Origin: Paludibacteraceae bacterium
Lineage (GTDB): Bacteria; Bacteroidota; Bacteroidia; Bacteroidales; Paludibacteraceae
Length of the DNA: 51,803 bases
Reading direction: 5' to 3'
Assembly (NCBI GenBank): GCA_017628395.1
Contig: JAGBZD010000035.1
Coordinates: 1 to 51,803 of the forward strand
Under the pieces are notes generated by a model. It was not told the DNA's origin and searched no databases. It worked only from the letters and a program-made list of their open reading frames with translations. The position numbers and the translations under genes are program-made. Shown here piece after piece: positions 8,315 to 17,493 of the stretch (position 1 is its first letter; every line of letters begins with the position of its first letter).

Positions 8315-8706
8315 TTTTTCAATCTATTTAAGATACTACCCAAGAGCGATTTATCCTCAGCCTTGGTATCCTCTGAAACAGTTTCATCTGTAGCACCTTC
8401 AGATTCTGGAGTCCACTCCTTACGCTCCTCAATCTCACCCAATTGGCTTTGAACAAAAGCAATCACATCGTTCAAGCCCTCGGTAAAATGCGCAAAGTCC
8501 TCCTTATACAAGAATACTTTGTGTTTCTCAAATTGAGGTACCTCAGCTTCTCCGACTTGCTTGCGTTTGCTCTCCGTGATACACAAATACAAATCCTCGT
8601 TACGAGCTTTCTTCACATCCAGATAATAGATACGCTTACCTGCCTTCACAGAACGCGAATACACAATCTCTGGTTCATTCTTCATTTCGTGTCTACGATT
8701 TTCCAT
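8311..8706 (-). CDS. DUF3276 (PUR-alpha-like) protein
   Basis: A 131-residue Bacteroidota protein of the DUF3276 family, related to PUR single-stranded nucleic-acid-binding proteins. The PUR-like fold covers about residues 10-90 (EIVYSRSVKAGKRIYYLDVK, KRKQVGEAEVPQFEKHKVFLYKEDFAHF), followed by an acidic tail. A good upstream AAGGAG lies 7-12 bases before the start, unusual in this window. Convergent with coaBC. Role as a nucleic-acid binder is family knowledge, not shown here. Confidence 0.88.
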   Translation of the reverse strand: MENRRHEMKNEPEIVYSRSVKAGKRIYYLDVKKARNEDLYLCITESKRKQVGEAEVPQFEKHKVFLYKEDFAHFTEGLNDVIAFVQSQLGEIEERKEWTPESEGATDETVSEDTKAEDKSLLGSILNRLKN

Positions 8707-8739
8707 ATAACTCCTTTATAAAAATTAAATAATACGCTG

Positions 8740-8771
8740 CAAAGTTACTACAAAAAACGAACATATGCAAG
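8740..8771 (-). promoter_or_regulatory. Promoter of the DUF3276 gene
   Basis: On the minus strand TAACTTTG (8740-8747) with a CTTG-type -33 box at 8768-8771, 20-base spacer. Leader of about 30 bases ends in a good Shine-Dalgarno-like AAGGAG. Confidence 0.75.
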
Positions 8772-8859
8772 CGTTTTAATGGAAAATTGTTTTTTTATGC
8801 TGTTTTTCCCTACCAAGAACGCACATAAAACCATGTATCGAAAAATATATTTTATTTTT

Positions 8860-8891
8860 CTTGTGTATGTAAGAGATTTTTCGTACCTTTG
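8860..8891 (+). promoter_or_regulatory. Promoter of nusB-yajC-ybbR
   Basis: CTTG at 8860-8863 and TACCTTTG at 8884-8891, 20-base spacer, leader of about 45 bases to nusB. Confidence 0.75.
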
Positions 8892-8942
8892 CAGGGTATT
8901 TTGAATAATTAGGTATTTTTTGAAAAAAAATAGATATAGGCA

Positions 8943-9890
8943 ATGATAAATCGCACATTAGTTAGAACAAAAGTTATCCAAACGCTATTTGCGTATTACA
9001 AAAAGGAAGAGCAATCACCATTGATGGCTCGCAAAGAGTTGTTGAACAGTTTTTCCAGCACATATAGTTTATATATGATGCTATTGGCTTTCGCCGATGA
9101 GTTGACCACTTATGCCGACAAACAGATTGAGGCTAACAAAGTTCGCGCAGCCGTAACGCATCAAACTTACACACCCAATAGACGCTTTGTGAACAACCGC
9201 GTGGCGCAACATCTATTCAACAACCGCCGTTTGCGCACCTATATTGAGGACCAACATCTGATTTGGGACACGGGTATGAACGCCGTAGAGTCTATATACA
9301 AGCAATTGGTGCAATCGCCTTTTTATGCAGAGTACATGCAACTCGAAGCACCTACTTACGAAGACGACAAACGCATCTGGCGCAAGATTTATAGCGTATT
9401 AATGCCAGAAAACCCTGATTTATATTCAGCATTGGATGATTTGGAATTGGCATTGGATTTCCAAGGTTGGACCACCGAAGCGGATATGATCCTCACATAC
9501 ATTGACAAGACCATCAAACGATTCAACGAAAAAAACGGCGACAATCAGCCACTCTTAGAAATGTTCAATTCCGAGGACGAACTTATCTTCGCCAAAGACT
9601 TGTTGCACCAAACCATTGCACATGCCACCGAATACAAAACGCTCATCGCCTCTTCATTGCTCAATTGGGAAGCAGAGCGCATTGCGTACATGGATTACAT
9701 TATTTTGATTACAGCCCTAACAGAAATCATCCACTTCAATGACATTGCTCTGGAAATATCAATGAACGAGTATATCGAGTTAGCCAAAGAATTTTCGGGA
9801 GAAAAAAGTTATATCTTCATCAATGGTATTCTCAATAAAATAGTGGGCGACTTGAAAAAAGAGAACAAAATTATGAAATCCATACGATAA
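8943..9890 (+). CDS. nusB: Transcription antitermination protein NusB, long Bacteroidota form
   Basis: Takes part in rRNA antitermination with NusE and boxA RNA. The protein starts with RTLVRTKVIQTLFAYYK, has a long family-specific middle segment, and the NusB core lies at the C-terminus (TLIASSLLNWEAERIAYMDYIILITALTEIIHF, then NEYIELAKEFSGEKSYIFINGILNKIV). 315 residues is about twice the proteobacterial length but normal for this phylum. First gene of the nusB-yajC-ybbR set. Confidence 0.92.
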   Translation: MINRTLVRTKVIQTLFAYYKKEEQSPLMARKELLNSFSSTYSLYMMLLAFADELTTYADKQIEANKVRAAVTHQTYTPNRRFVNNRVAQHLFNNRRLRTYIEDQHLIWDTGMNAVESIYKQLVQSPFYAEYMQLEAPTYEDDKRIWRKIYSVLMPENPDLYSALDDLELALDFQGWTTEADMILTYIDKTIKRFNEKNGDNQPLLEMFNSEDELIFAKDLLHQTIAHATEYKTLIASSLLNWEAERIAYMDYIILITALTEIIHFNDIALEISMNEYIELAKEFSGEKSYIFINGILNKIVGDLKKENKIMKSIR

Positions 9891-9933
9891 CTTAGCAAAA
9901 CATTAGTAATAAACTTAATACATTCAAACAATT

Positions 9934-10275
9934 ATGTTACAATTCATTCTTTTACAAGCTGCTACAGCCGCAGAGGGTGCGCCACAACAAAACAGTTGGT
10001 CATTCTGGGTCATGATGATTCTAATTTTCGTTGTATTCTATTTCTTCATGATTCGTCCACAACAAAAGAAGCAAAAAGAACTACAAAAACAACGCGACGC
10101 ATTGAAAAAAGGCGATAAAGTCATTACTGCTGGCGGTATCTATGGTATCATCAAAGAAGTACAAGAAACAACCTTCTTGATTGAAGTATCCAAAGACACT
10201 ACCCTCAAAGTGGACAAAGGCAGTGTATATGTATCTGCCGAAGAAGCACAACAAGCTCCAAAGGAAGAGAAATAA
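9934..10275 (+). CDS. yajC: Preprotein translocase subunit YajC
   Basis: Accessory subunit of the Sec translocon (SecDF-YajC). One membrane helix at about residues 22-41 (SFWVMMILIFVVFYFFMIRP), then the conserved RPQQKKQKELQKQRDALKKGDKVITAGGIYGII. 113 residues. Between nusB and the YbbR-like gene. Confidence 0.95.
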   Translation: MLQFILLQAATAAEGAPQQNSWSFWVMMILIFVVFYFFMIRPQQKKQKELQKQRDALKKGDKVITAGGIYGIIKEVQETTFLIEVSKDTTLKVDKGSVYVSAEEAQQAPKEEK

Positions 10276-10323
10276 CACCTCTTCTTTTGAACGCTAATCC
10301 ATCTACCAAGACAAGGGTTTTCG

Positions 10324-11292
10324 GTGAAACAACACATTGATTATATCAAACAATCTGCCAAACAGATGTGGATATGGATGCTACGCAAAGATGCATTCAT
10401 CTATCTTTTGTTTGTAGCCTTAGCCACCTTGTTTTGGTGGGGACGCGCTATGAGTTCACAGCGCGACTTGACCATCAAATTGCCCGTAGAATACACAGGC
10501 ATTCCTGCACAAGTAGTTTTCGAACACCCATTACCAACCGCTCTTGATATTACTCTTCGAGACAATGGTCGTTTGTTGCGACAAATACAACACACCCGAC
10601 CTACTATCCAAATAGCAATCGAGGATAAACTGAAAGATAGCATTGGTGTGATGGTGTTATCAACAGATATCATTCGCCCGAAAGTGCAAGATATATTGCC
10701 TGGTTCTACAGTTATTCAACAGATTAACCCAGAGGAGATTATATCCTCTTTCCACAAAGAAGCAACCAAGTGTGTACCCATCAAGCTATGTGCGCAATGG
10801 ACATTAGAAGAGCAGTATCAATTGGTTGCTCCTCCCCAACTAACACCAACGGAAGTGGTTATCTACGGTACGCAACAAGCTATTGATGCTATAGACTCTA
10901 TCAGCACCGATAGTCTGTTTGTGGAGAAAATCGTTGATACCCAACAAAGAGAAATACCATTACTCATTCCCGAAGGCATTCGTATGCAAACGACAACAAC
11001 TACGGTAACATGGACTGCCGAACAATTCACCGACAAGTCCTTTACCTTACCCATTGAAGTAGAAGATGCTGTAGCGGGAGAAGTGATATATCTCTTTCCA
11101 AAAAACACCGTTGTTACTGTGCGTGTAGGTATTTCGCATTTTACGCAAGTATCAGACAAAGATATTCGTGCCGTATGCAAATACCCCACACAAACGCAAA
11201 CCACCTTACCTGTACATATTGAGTACACCAATCCTTACATTACCCAAATACGAACCTCCGTTCGTGAAGTAGAATATATCATAGAGCGATAA
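10324..11292 (+). CDS. YbbR-like domain protein (CdaR family)
   Basis: A 322-residue membrane-anchored protein: one helix at residues 24-42, then YbbR-type beta repeats facing outward (for example LTIKLPVEYTGIPAQVVFEHPLPTALDITLRDNG). In Firmicutes the CdaR relatives modulate diadenylate cyclase; in Bacteroidota the gene usually sits after yajC and before coaE. Here coaE is absent and an aminotransferase follows at two bases. The start is GTG. Confidence 0.85.
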   Translation: MKQHIDYIKQSAKQMWIWMLRKDAFIYLLFVALATLFWWGRAMSSQRDLTIKLPVEYTGIPAQVVFEHPLPTALDITLRDNGRLLRQIQHTRPTIQIAIEDKLKDSIGVMVLSTDIIRPKVQDILPGSTVIQQINPEEIISSFHKEATKCVPIKLCAQWTLEEQYQLVAPPQLTPTEVVIYGTQQAIDAIDSISTDSLFVEKIVDTQQREIPLLIPEGIRMQTTTTTVTWTAEQFTDKSFTLPIEVEDAVAGEVIYLFPKNTVVTVRVGISHFTQVSDKDIRAVCKYPTQTQTTLPVHIEYTNPYITQIRTSVREVEYIIER

Positions 11293-11294
11293 TC

Positions 11295-12434
11295 ATGAAA
11301 AAGATTCAAATGGTAGATCTGCAAACGCAGTATCAACACATCAAAGAGGACATTGACCGTGGTATTCAGGCAGTTATAGACTCTGCCGCTTTCATCAAAG
11401 GACCTGCTGTTAAGGCATTTCAAGAACATTTAGAATCATACACAGGTTCTAAGCATGTCATTCCTGTTGGCAATGGTACCGATGCTTTACAAATAGCATT
11501 GATGGCTTTAGGTCTTCAGCCCGGTGATGAGGTGATTACTCCTACATTCACCTTTATCGCAACAGCCGAAGTGGTAGCGTTGCTTGGCTTGAAACCTGTG
11601 GTGGTAGATGTAGATTGGGACACCATGAACATCTCCGTGGAAGCTATACGCAAAGCCATTACTCCACGCACTAAAGTGATTGTACCTGTGCATCTCTTCG
11701 GTCAGTGTGCGAATATGGATGCTATTATGGACATCGCGCACGAGCATAATTTATATGTAATAGAGGACTCTTGTCAGGCTATTGGCGCCAAATACACCCA
11801 TGCGGACGGTAGTGTGCGTCAAGCTTCTACTATTGGTCACATCGGTTGCACCAGTTTCTTCCCTTCGAAGAACTTAGGTTGCTATGGTGATGGTGGTGCT
11901 ATTTTCACCAACGACGATATATTGGCTGACAAGATGCGCGCAATTGCCAATCATGGTATGGTGATTCGCTATCATCATGACGAAGTGGGTGTTAACTCGC
12001 GTTTGGACAGTATTCAAGCGGCTGTGTTAGATGCTAAATTACCTCACTTGGATGAGTATATTGCCTCTCGCCAGCGCGCAGCAGCCTACTACGACAACGC
12101 TTTCGCTAATCATCCACAGATGCTTATCCCTGCACGCGATACACAATCTACCCATGTGTTCCATCAATACACTTTGCGTTTGGTGAATGTGAATCGTGAT
12201 GCACTGCGCGAAGCATTAGCAGAAAAGGGTATTCCATCTATGATTTACTACCCTATACCACTCCATATGCAAAAAGCATATCAAGACCCTCGATACAAAG
12301 AGGGCGATTTCCCTGTGGCAGAACAATTGGCAGCATGCGTATTGTCACTGCCTATGCATACCGAATTGGATGATGAGCAATTGGCATATATCACACAAAA
12401 TGTGCTAACTGCAATAGAAAATTGTAAGTTGTAA
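11295..12434 (+). CDS. DegT/DnrJ/EryC1/StrS family aminotransferase
   Basis: PLP-dependent sugar aminotransferase type, usually acting on nucleotide-linked keto sugars for surface glycans. Features: NGTDALQIALMALGLQPGDEV, PTFTFIATAEV, EDSCQAIGA, and the PLP lysine in SFFPSKNLGCYGDGGA. Glu-His-Asp-containing C-terminal domain with YYPIPLHMQKAY. 379 residues. Closest in feel to WbpE-like enzymes. It starts two bases after the YbbR-like gene, so it is probably in that operon although no other glycan gene is near; its substrate is unknown. Confidence 0.9.
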   Translation: MKKIQMVDLQTQYQHIKEDIDRGIQAVIDSAAFIKGPAVKAFQEHLESYTGSKHVIPVGNGTDALQIALMALGLQPGDEVITPTFTFIATAEVVALLGLKPVVVDVDWDTMNISVEAIRKAITPRTKVIVPVHLFGQCANMDAIMDIAHEHNLYVIEDSCQAIGAKYTHADGSVRQASTIGHIGCTSFFPSKNLGCYGDGGAIFTNDDILADKMRAIANHGMVIRYHHDEVGVNSRLDSIQAAVLDAKLPHLDEYIASRQRAAAYYDNAFANHPQMLIPARDTQSTHVFHQYTLRLVNVNRDALREALAEKGIPSMIYYPIPLHMQKAYQDPRYKEGDFPVAEQLAACVLSLPMHTELDDEQLAYITQNVLTAIENCKL

Positions 12435-12454
12435 ATAGTCAAATCGTACATAAT

Positions 12455-13915
12455 ATGGCTACTTCACTCACACTATCCCAACAACAGAAACTCCAGACCA
12501 AGTTATCGCCTGCACAAATTCAGGTGATGCGTATGTTGGAGTTACCTGCGTGTGAGTTACAAGCGCGTATCAATGAAGAATTGCAAGAAAATCCTGCATT
12601 AGAAGAGGGCATTGACAAGACGCAAGACATTGATATACAGGAGCAAGACAACAATGATGAGTATCAAAACCCACTACAGAATGAGGATTTCAACTACGAT
12701 GATTATGTGCAGGACGACGACATAAGCGAACGCAATTACACCAATCGTTCGCAAGAAAGCGCCCGCGAAGACATACCATTCTCTGTAGGAATGAGTTTTG
12801 GCGAATACCTCAAATCGCAAATCTACCTCACCAAGATGGACAAACCCGATAGGCATATTGCCAAATTTGTGGTAGGTAATATTGATGAGAATGGCTATTT
12901 GCGTCGCACTGCAGAAGAATTGGTGGATGATCTCAGTTTTCGCGAGGGCATCAGTGTTACCGATGAGAAAATGCAGGATATCATCAAGCAGATACAGCAG
13001 TTCGATCCACCGGGTGTGGCTGCATACGATTTGCAGGATTGTTTGTTGATTCAATTACAGCAAAAAGAGCAAACACCTAATGTCATATTAGCCACAACGA
13101 TTATCTCGCGTTTCTTTGATATCTTCTCACGAAAGCAGTACAACAAGATTATGCAGCGTTTGGATATCACGGAACAGCAATTAAAAACGGCTATTTCCGA
13201 GATTACCCGTTTGAATCCTCGCCCGGGTAATAGTTGGTTGGGAACGGTATATGACCGCAATCAATCGGTAGTTGTACCCGATTTCATTGTAGAAGAGGAA
13301 GATGATGAACTGATCGTTTCCCTCAACCAAGGTGATATTCCGCCATTACATGTTTCGCCCGAATATAGCCAGATGCTTGATCTATATTCGCAAGAAAACA
13401 AGCAACATACAGCCAACAAAGAAGCGGCGCGTTTTGTCAAAGGAAAGATTGATGATGCCAAGTGGTTTATTGATGCCCTTCGCCAACGCAATGAGACACT
13501 CATGCAAACAATGAGTACTATCGTAGCATACCAACGAGAATTCTTTTTGCAAGGAGATAGCACCTATCTCAAACCAATGGTTCTCAAAGACATTGCCGAA
13601 AGAACAGGGCACGATGTTTCTACTATCTCTCGCGTATGTAGCAACAAATATGTCCAAACGCAGTTTGGTATCTTTCCGCTCAAATACTTTTTCTCCGAAG
13701 CCATTCTCAAGAAAGATGGCGAAGAGATTTCCACACGCGAAATCAAACAGAAAGTACGCGAACTCATTGACAATGAGGATAAGTCGCATCCTATCACGGA
13801 TGATGAGTTAGTAGATATTCTGCATCAAAATGGCTATGCTATCGCTCGTAGAACGGTAGCTAAATACCGCGAACAATTGGGTATCCCTGTAGCTCGTTTA
13901 CGCCATCAGATATAA
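12455..13915 (+). CDS. rpoN: RNA polymerase sigma-54 factor
   Basis: Alternative sigma factor needing AAA+ activators. Region I glutamine-rich start (LTLSQQQKLQTKLSPAQIQVMRMLELP), acidic region II, core-binding domain, and the RpoN box ARRTVAKYREQL near residue 470. 486 residues. No enhancer-binding protein lies in the window. It is followed six bases later by the PAP2-like gene. The spacer before it (12435-12454) is a short TAGTCAAATCG-type repeat. Confidence 0.96.
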   Translation: MATSLTLSQQQKLQTKLSPAQIQVMRMLELPACELQARINEELQENPALEEGIDKTQDIDIQEQDNNDEYQNPLQNEDFNYDDYVQDDDISERNYTNRSQESAREDIPFSVGMSFGEYLKSQIYLTKMDKPDRHIAKFVVGNIDENGYLRRTAEELVDDLSFREGISVTDEKMQDIIKQIQQFDPPGVAAYDLQDCLLIQLQQKEQTPNVILATTIISRFFDIFSRKQYNKIMQRLDITEQQLKTAISEITRLNPRPGNSWLGTVYDRNQSVVVPDFIVEEEDDELIVSLNQGDIPPLHVSPEYSQMLDLYSQENKQHTANKEAARFVKGKIDDAKWFIDALRQRNETLMQTMSTIVAYQREFFLQGDSTYLKPMVLKDIAERTGHDVSTISRVCSNKYVQTQFGIFPLKYFFSEAILKKDGEEISTREIKQKVRELIDNEDKSHPITDDELVDILHQNGYAIARRTVAKYREQLGIPVARLRHQI

Positions 13916-13921
13916 TCACTT

Positions 13922-14554
13922 ATGCAACAGATATTCAACATCTTATCTAAGGCTTTGAGTATCCTGCTCTATCCCTTGTTTATGCCCACATATGGTATGG
14001 GACTATATATGTGTGTCATGCACCATCGCACCCCTCAGCTGCCTAATGCATACATCTGGGTAGCCACTATTGGTACATTGGTTATCACTGCGCTCATTCC
14101 TATCGTGCTGTTATTAGTGCTTTGGAAGCGTGGCAATATATCTTCCTTGCACATTGATGATGCCAAGGAGCGCACTACACCCTATATATATTCCCTTATA
14201 TGCTATGGTTTTTGGTGCTATTTTGTTGGTGTTACTCTCCAGATGCCATTGGTATGGTTGGTTGTTGCTATTGGTTCCACTTGCGCGCTATTAGCAGTAA
14301 CGATTATCAATCGTTGGTGGAAAATATCGGCCCATCTCACAGGCATGGGCGGATTATTAGGCGGTATATGCAGCATTTCCCTATACTATAGTATTTTCCC
14401 TATCACTCTGATTTGCGGCATATTAATGCTATCTCTACTCATCATGTATGCCCGCCTTTATCTCAATGCGCACACACCATTGCAAGTTGTATGCGGCTAT
14501 CTATTAGGTATCATTTGCACATCTCTTCCTAACTTCATCGTCTATCATGCGTAA
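13922..14554 (+). CDS. PAP2-like integral membrane protein
   Basis: A 210-residue protein with about six membrane helices. The C-terminal part ISAHLTGMGGLLGG and ARLYLNAHTPLQVVCGYLLG recalls PAP2 phosphatase motifs 2 and 3 (the second His and a following residue at the Asp position), but the first KxxxxxxRP motif is only loosely present (AKERTTPY). It may be a divergent or inactive lipid phosphatase. It overlaps the next gene by eight bases and follows rpoN directly. Confidence 0.7.
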   Translation: MQQIFNILSKALSILLYPLFMPTYGMGLYMCVMHHRTPQLPNAYIWVATIGTLVITALIPIVLLLVLWKRGNISSLHIDDAKERTTPYIYSLICYGFWCYFVGVTLQMPLVWLVVAIGSTCALLAVTIINRWWKISAHLTGMGGLLGGICSISLYYSIFPITLICGILMLSLLIMYARLYLNAHTPLQVVCGYLLGIICTSLPNFIVYHA

Positions 14555-15548
14555 ATACTTATTTGCCATATTGCTATCTGTCTTTGCTATTCAAGGCACA
14601 GCGCAATCGTTTGCTCAGCCTATTGCATTGAGCGATGAGGCAAAAATATACTTGCTCACCTGTACGCCCGGCACGGAAGTATGGTCGAAATACGGACATA
14701 CTGGCATACGCGTGTACGACCCTACACGACAAATGGATATCGTGTTCAACTATGGTATATTCTCTTTGATGGAAAAAGGATTTTATCTCAAATTCATTCA
14801 AGGCGAGACTTATTATCAACTGGGCATAGAATCCTATCCGTATTTCGTGAAGTTTTATAGCAGTATTGGTCGAAAAACATACCTGCAAGAACTAAATTTG
14901 ACCCAACAGCAAAAACAGCAAGTATTGGATGCGTTACTAATTAACTACCAGCCCAAAAATCGCTACTATCTATACAATTTTGTATTCGATAATTGCGCTA
15001 CCCGCCCCTATCATTTATTAAAAAATGCGCTACAAGACACCATTATATCAGACTATCAAGGCTATGTCAATCAACCTTTTCGATCCACTATCTCGCACTA
15101 TACAGGTCCTCACTCATGGGTTGATTTTGGCATTAATCTTGTCTTTGGTCAGAAAGCAGACCAACCAATGACCAATGAGCAACGCCTATTCTTACCAGAA
15201 GAACTGATGTTCTATCTCTCGCAAGCACACCTATCTGATGGTACTCCATTGGTCATTAATGAGCATATTCAGCCCTTCCAAATTGCGCCTGTAGCTTGGT
15301 ATGCTGATAGCCGTCTGGGGATTGCTCTGTTTGCTATACTATTGATTATTATTAGCATATGGGACAGAAAACGCCAGAAACTATCATGGTGGATTGATGC
15401 CCTATTGTGTTTTGTATATATTGTCCTATTGGCTATTGTTATTTTCCTAACATTTTTCTCTGTACACCCGTTAGTTGGTTTCAACTGGCGACTTATTATT
15501 TTACCTCTCATTCATTTATGCGCTCGACTCATTTATTGGCTACGCTGA
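14547..15548 (+). CDS. DUF4105 / Lnb N-terminal-type periplasmic protein
   Basis: A 333-residue protein with a signal peptide (cleavage after GTAQS-like region, about residue 20). The DUF4105 core follows: CTPGTEVWSKYGHTGIRVYDP with a conserved His, FNYGIFSL, and YLYNFVFDNCATRPYHLL with Cys, a cysteine-peptidase-like layout. Three C-terminal membrane helices (about residues 252-272, 282-302, 310-332). Exact role unknown. Overlaps both neighbours, which points to a coupled envelope operon. Confidence 0.8.
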   Translation: MRKYLFAILLSVFAIQGTAQSFAQPIALSDEAKIYLLTCTPGTEVWSKYGHTGIRVYDPTRQMDIVFNYGIFSLMEKGFYLKFIQGETYYQLGIESYPYFVKFYSSIGRKTYLQELNLTQQQKQQVLDALLINYQPKNRYYLYNFVFDNCATRPYHLLKNALQDTIISDYQGYVNQPFRSTISHYTGPHSWVDFGINLVFGQKADQPMTNEQRLFLPEELMFYLSQAHLSDGTPLVINEHIQPFQIAPVAWYADSRLGIALFAILLIIISIWDRKRQKLSWWIDALLCFVYIVLLAIVIFLTFFSVHPLVGFNWRLIILPLIHLCARLIYWLR

Positions 15549-16996
15549 TAGCTCTCATTGCATGTCTATATTCACCTCTTTCTATTGCTCAGCCCAAACT
15601 GACTGTAGTAGTCGTGGTGGATGGAATGACACAAGACAATTTGAATAAACTCCGTCCTTATTGGCAAGCAGGAGGACTACGAACCTTAAGCGAAGAGGCT
15701 TTTCAAACCACCATCGCTTTCCCTCATCATGTTTATGGTGGAACAGAAACCACTGCCACGCTTATGACTGGCACTACTCCATCGCATCATGGTATTATGG
15801 GTGACTGGACTTTCAATCGCGCTTATCGTACCACTCATTATGTGCTGCAAGATGACCAAGTAGCAGGTATTGGCACAAATCTCCAACTATCTCCACGAGC
15901 GATTAGCACCACTACTATTACCGATGAATGGCGCATTCAACAGGGCATTCATGCCAAGATCTACGCCATTGGTTTACACCCACAGACTACTATCCTTATG
16001 GCTGGACACGCAGCCAACGCCTGCTGTTGGTTGGACCCAAATACCTACAAGTGGGCCACTACATCATTCTACTCCGAAGGATTACCTACAGCCGCTGACG
16101 CCATGAACATGAGCGATAGAATCGCTATTTTATCCGAACGAACATGGACACCTCGTCTTGATATCTCCATGTACACATCTCCTACGAAAGATGAAAAAAG
16201 ACGACTATTCAATTATTTGCCCAAGAAGCACTTTTTACAAACACCAGCAGCCAATACGCTCATCATTGAGATGGCTTTAGGTATGCAACAAACGGAGCAT
16301 TTGGGCGAAGACAACACCCCCGATTTGCTACTCCTGCAACTCACCACACAATCACCCAAAGCCACTTCAGACATGATTGTAAGTGCCGAACAGGAAGATA
16401 TGTATCTGGGAATCAATCAAGATCTTGGATTTCTGATGGAGCAACTCAACCACCGAATTGGCAAAAACAACTATCAGTTATTAGTCGTAGGGCGTCCTAT
16501 GAAGGGTTATTCAGCACAGACCTATGAAATGGCCAATATCCCACTCCAACATTTCAATATCGACCGTGCTGCTGCACTCACGAGTACCTATCTGATGGCT
16601 ATCTACGGTCACGAGCGATGGGTGGATGGCGGATACGGTCCCTTCATCTACCTCAACCGCACACTCATTGAGCAGAAACGCCTCTCGCTGGAAACCATTC
16701 AGCGCCAAGTGGCTAATTTCATCATGGATTTCGAGGGAGTACAAGTGGCATATCCAATCCACGAAGCCATTCGCTCCGAGTATAGCCATTCGGTATATCG
16801 CAAACAGGCAGGCGATGTGTTCTTCCAATTGCAAGACCACTGGGTCTTGGACACCAACGAAAATACGCAATATGACCATGTCATTCAATCAGCACCAACT
16901 GCTCCATTATTGCTATGGTCTGCCACATTGCGTACTTTCCCTGAGAAAGAATTAGATGCCACAGACATCAAATCTCTCCTAATAAACAGTAAATAG
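15518..16996 (+). CDS. PafA-like alkaline phosphatase superfamily protein, probably inactive
   Basis: A 492-residue exported protein: signal peptide MRSTHLLATLIALIACLYSP. It has the superfamily fold signature VVVVVDGMTQDNLNKLRPYW, MTGTTPSHHGIMGDW and a C-terminal NIPLQHFNIDRAAALTSTYLMAIYGHERW block as in PafA. However the position of the catalytic Thr appears to be Gly (VYGGTETTAT), the Asp/His metal pair after it reads TTQSPKATSD, and the TADH motif reads VVGRPMK. I infer a pseudo-enzyme. Start chosen at ATG 15518 because it gives the signal peptide; it overlaps the upstream gene by 31 bases. Confidence 0.8.
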   Translation: MRSTHLLATLIALIACLYSPLSIAQPKLTVVVVVDGMTQDNLNKLRPYWQAGGLRTLSEEAFQTTIAFPHHVYGGTETTATLMTGTTPSHHGIMGDWTFNRAYRTTHYVLQDDQVAGIGTNLQLSPRAISTTTITDEWRIQQGIHAKIYAIGLHPQTTILMAGHAANACCWLDPNTYKWATTSFYSEGLPTAADAMNMSDRIAILSERTWTPRLDISMYTSPTKDEKRRLFNYLPKKHFLQTPAANTLIIEMALGMQQTEHLGEDNTPDLLLLQLTTQSPKATSDMIVSAEQEDMYLGINQDLGFLMEQLNHRIGKNNYQLLVVGRPMKGYSAQTYEMANIPLQHFNIDRAAALTSTYLMAIYGHERWVDGGYGPFIYLNRTLIEQKRLSLETIQRQVANFIMDFEGVQVAYPIHEAIRSEYSHSVYRKQAGDVFFQLQDHWVLDTNENTQYDHVIQSAPTAPLLLWSATLRTFPEKELDATDIKSLLINSK

Positions 16997-17020
16997 TAAA
17001 TTCTTAAATAGTAAAATAAC

Positions 17021-17434
17021 ATGATTTTCTACGAAATTAAAATCAGTTATACCCGCCAAACAGGCGAGGATAACCCAGCAGCAGTCAAAGAAACATATTT
17101 GGTAGAGGGACTTACCTGTGCCGATGTAGAGAACCGTTTGATTGAAGAGATCAAACCGCTCATCTCGGGCGAATGGGAAGTCAAAAGTTGCAAGCAAGTG
17201 CAGTTCTACGACCTTATTCCTAATCCAGAAGGCGATCGTTGGTATAAGGCTCGCGTAGAGATGATTACCGTAGAGGATAATGGCAAAGAAACCCGCAAAG
17301 CGGTGAGTATCTATGTGCAAGCAGGCAATGTAACAGAAGCCAACAAGACCTTGCACCAAGCACTCAGCAACCTTGATTGCGAGGTAGTTAGCATCACCCG
17401 CTCGCCTATTCTGGAAGTCCTCCGCGCAGTATAA
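17021..17434 (+). CDS. DUF4494 protein
   Basis: A 137-residue cytoplasmic protein of the Bacteroidota family DUF4494, function unknown. Family features: MIFYEIKISYTRQTGEDNPAAVKETYLVEGLTCADVE and FYDLIPNPEGDRWYKARVEMI. The spacer before it (16997-17020) is a GTAAATAGTAAA-like repeat. The gene is codon-biased like its neighbours. Confidence 0.88.
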   Translation: MIFYEIKISYTRQTGEDNPAAVKETYLVEGLTCADVENRLIEEIKPLISGEWEVKSCKQVQFYDLIPNPEGDRWYKARVEMITVEDNGKETRKAVSIYVQAGNVTEANKTLHQALSNLDCEVVSITRSPILEVLRAV

Positions 17435-17493
17435 TAATAGCGCGTTGCGCTGTTCAGAATAGTTCAGCGCTTCGCGTTCTATATTGCACTACT

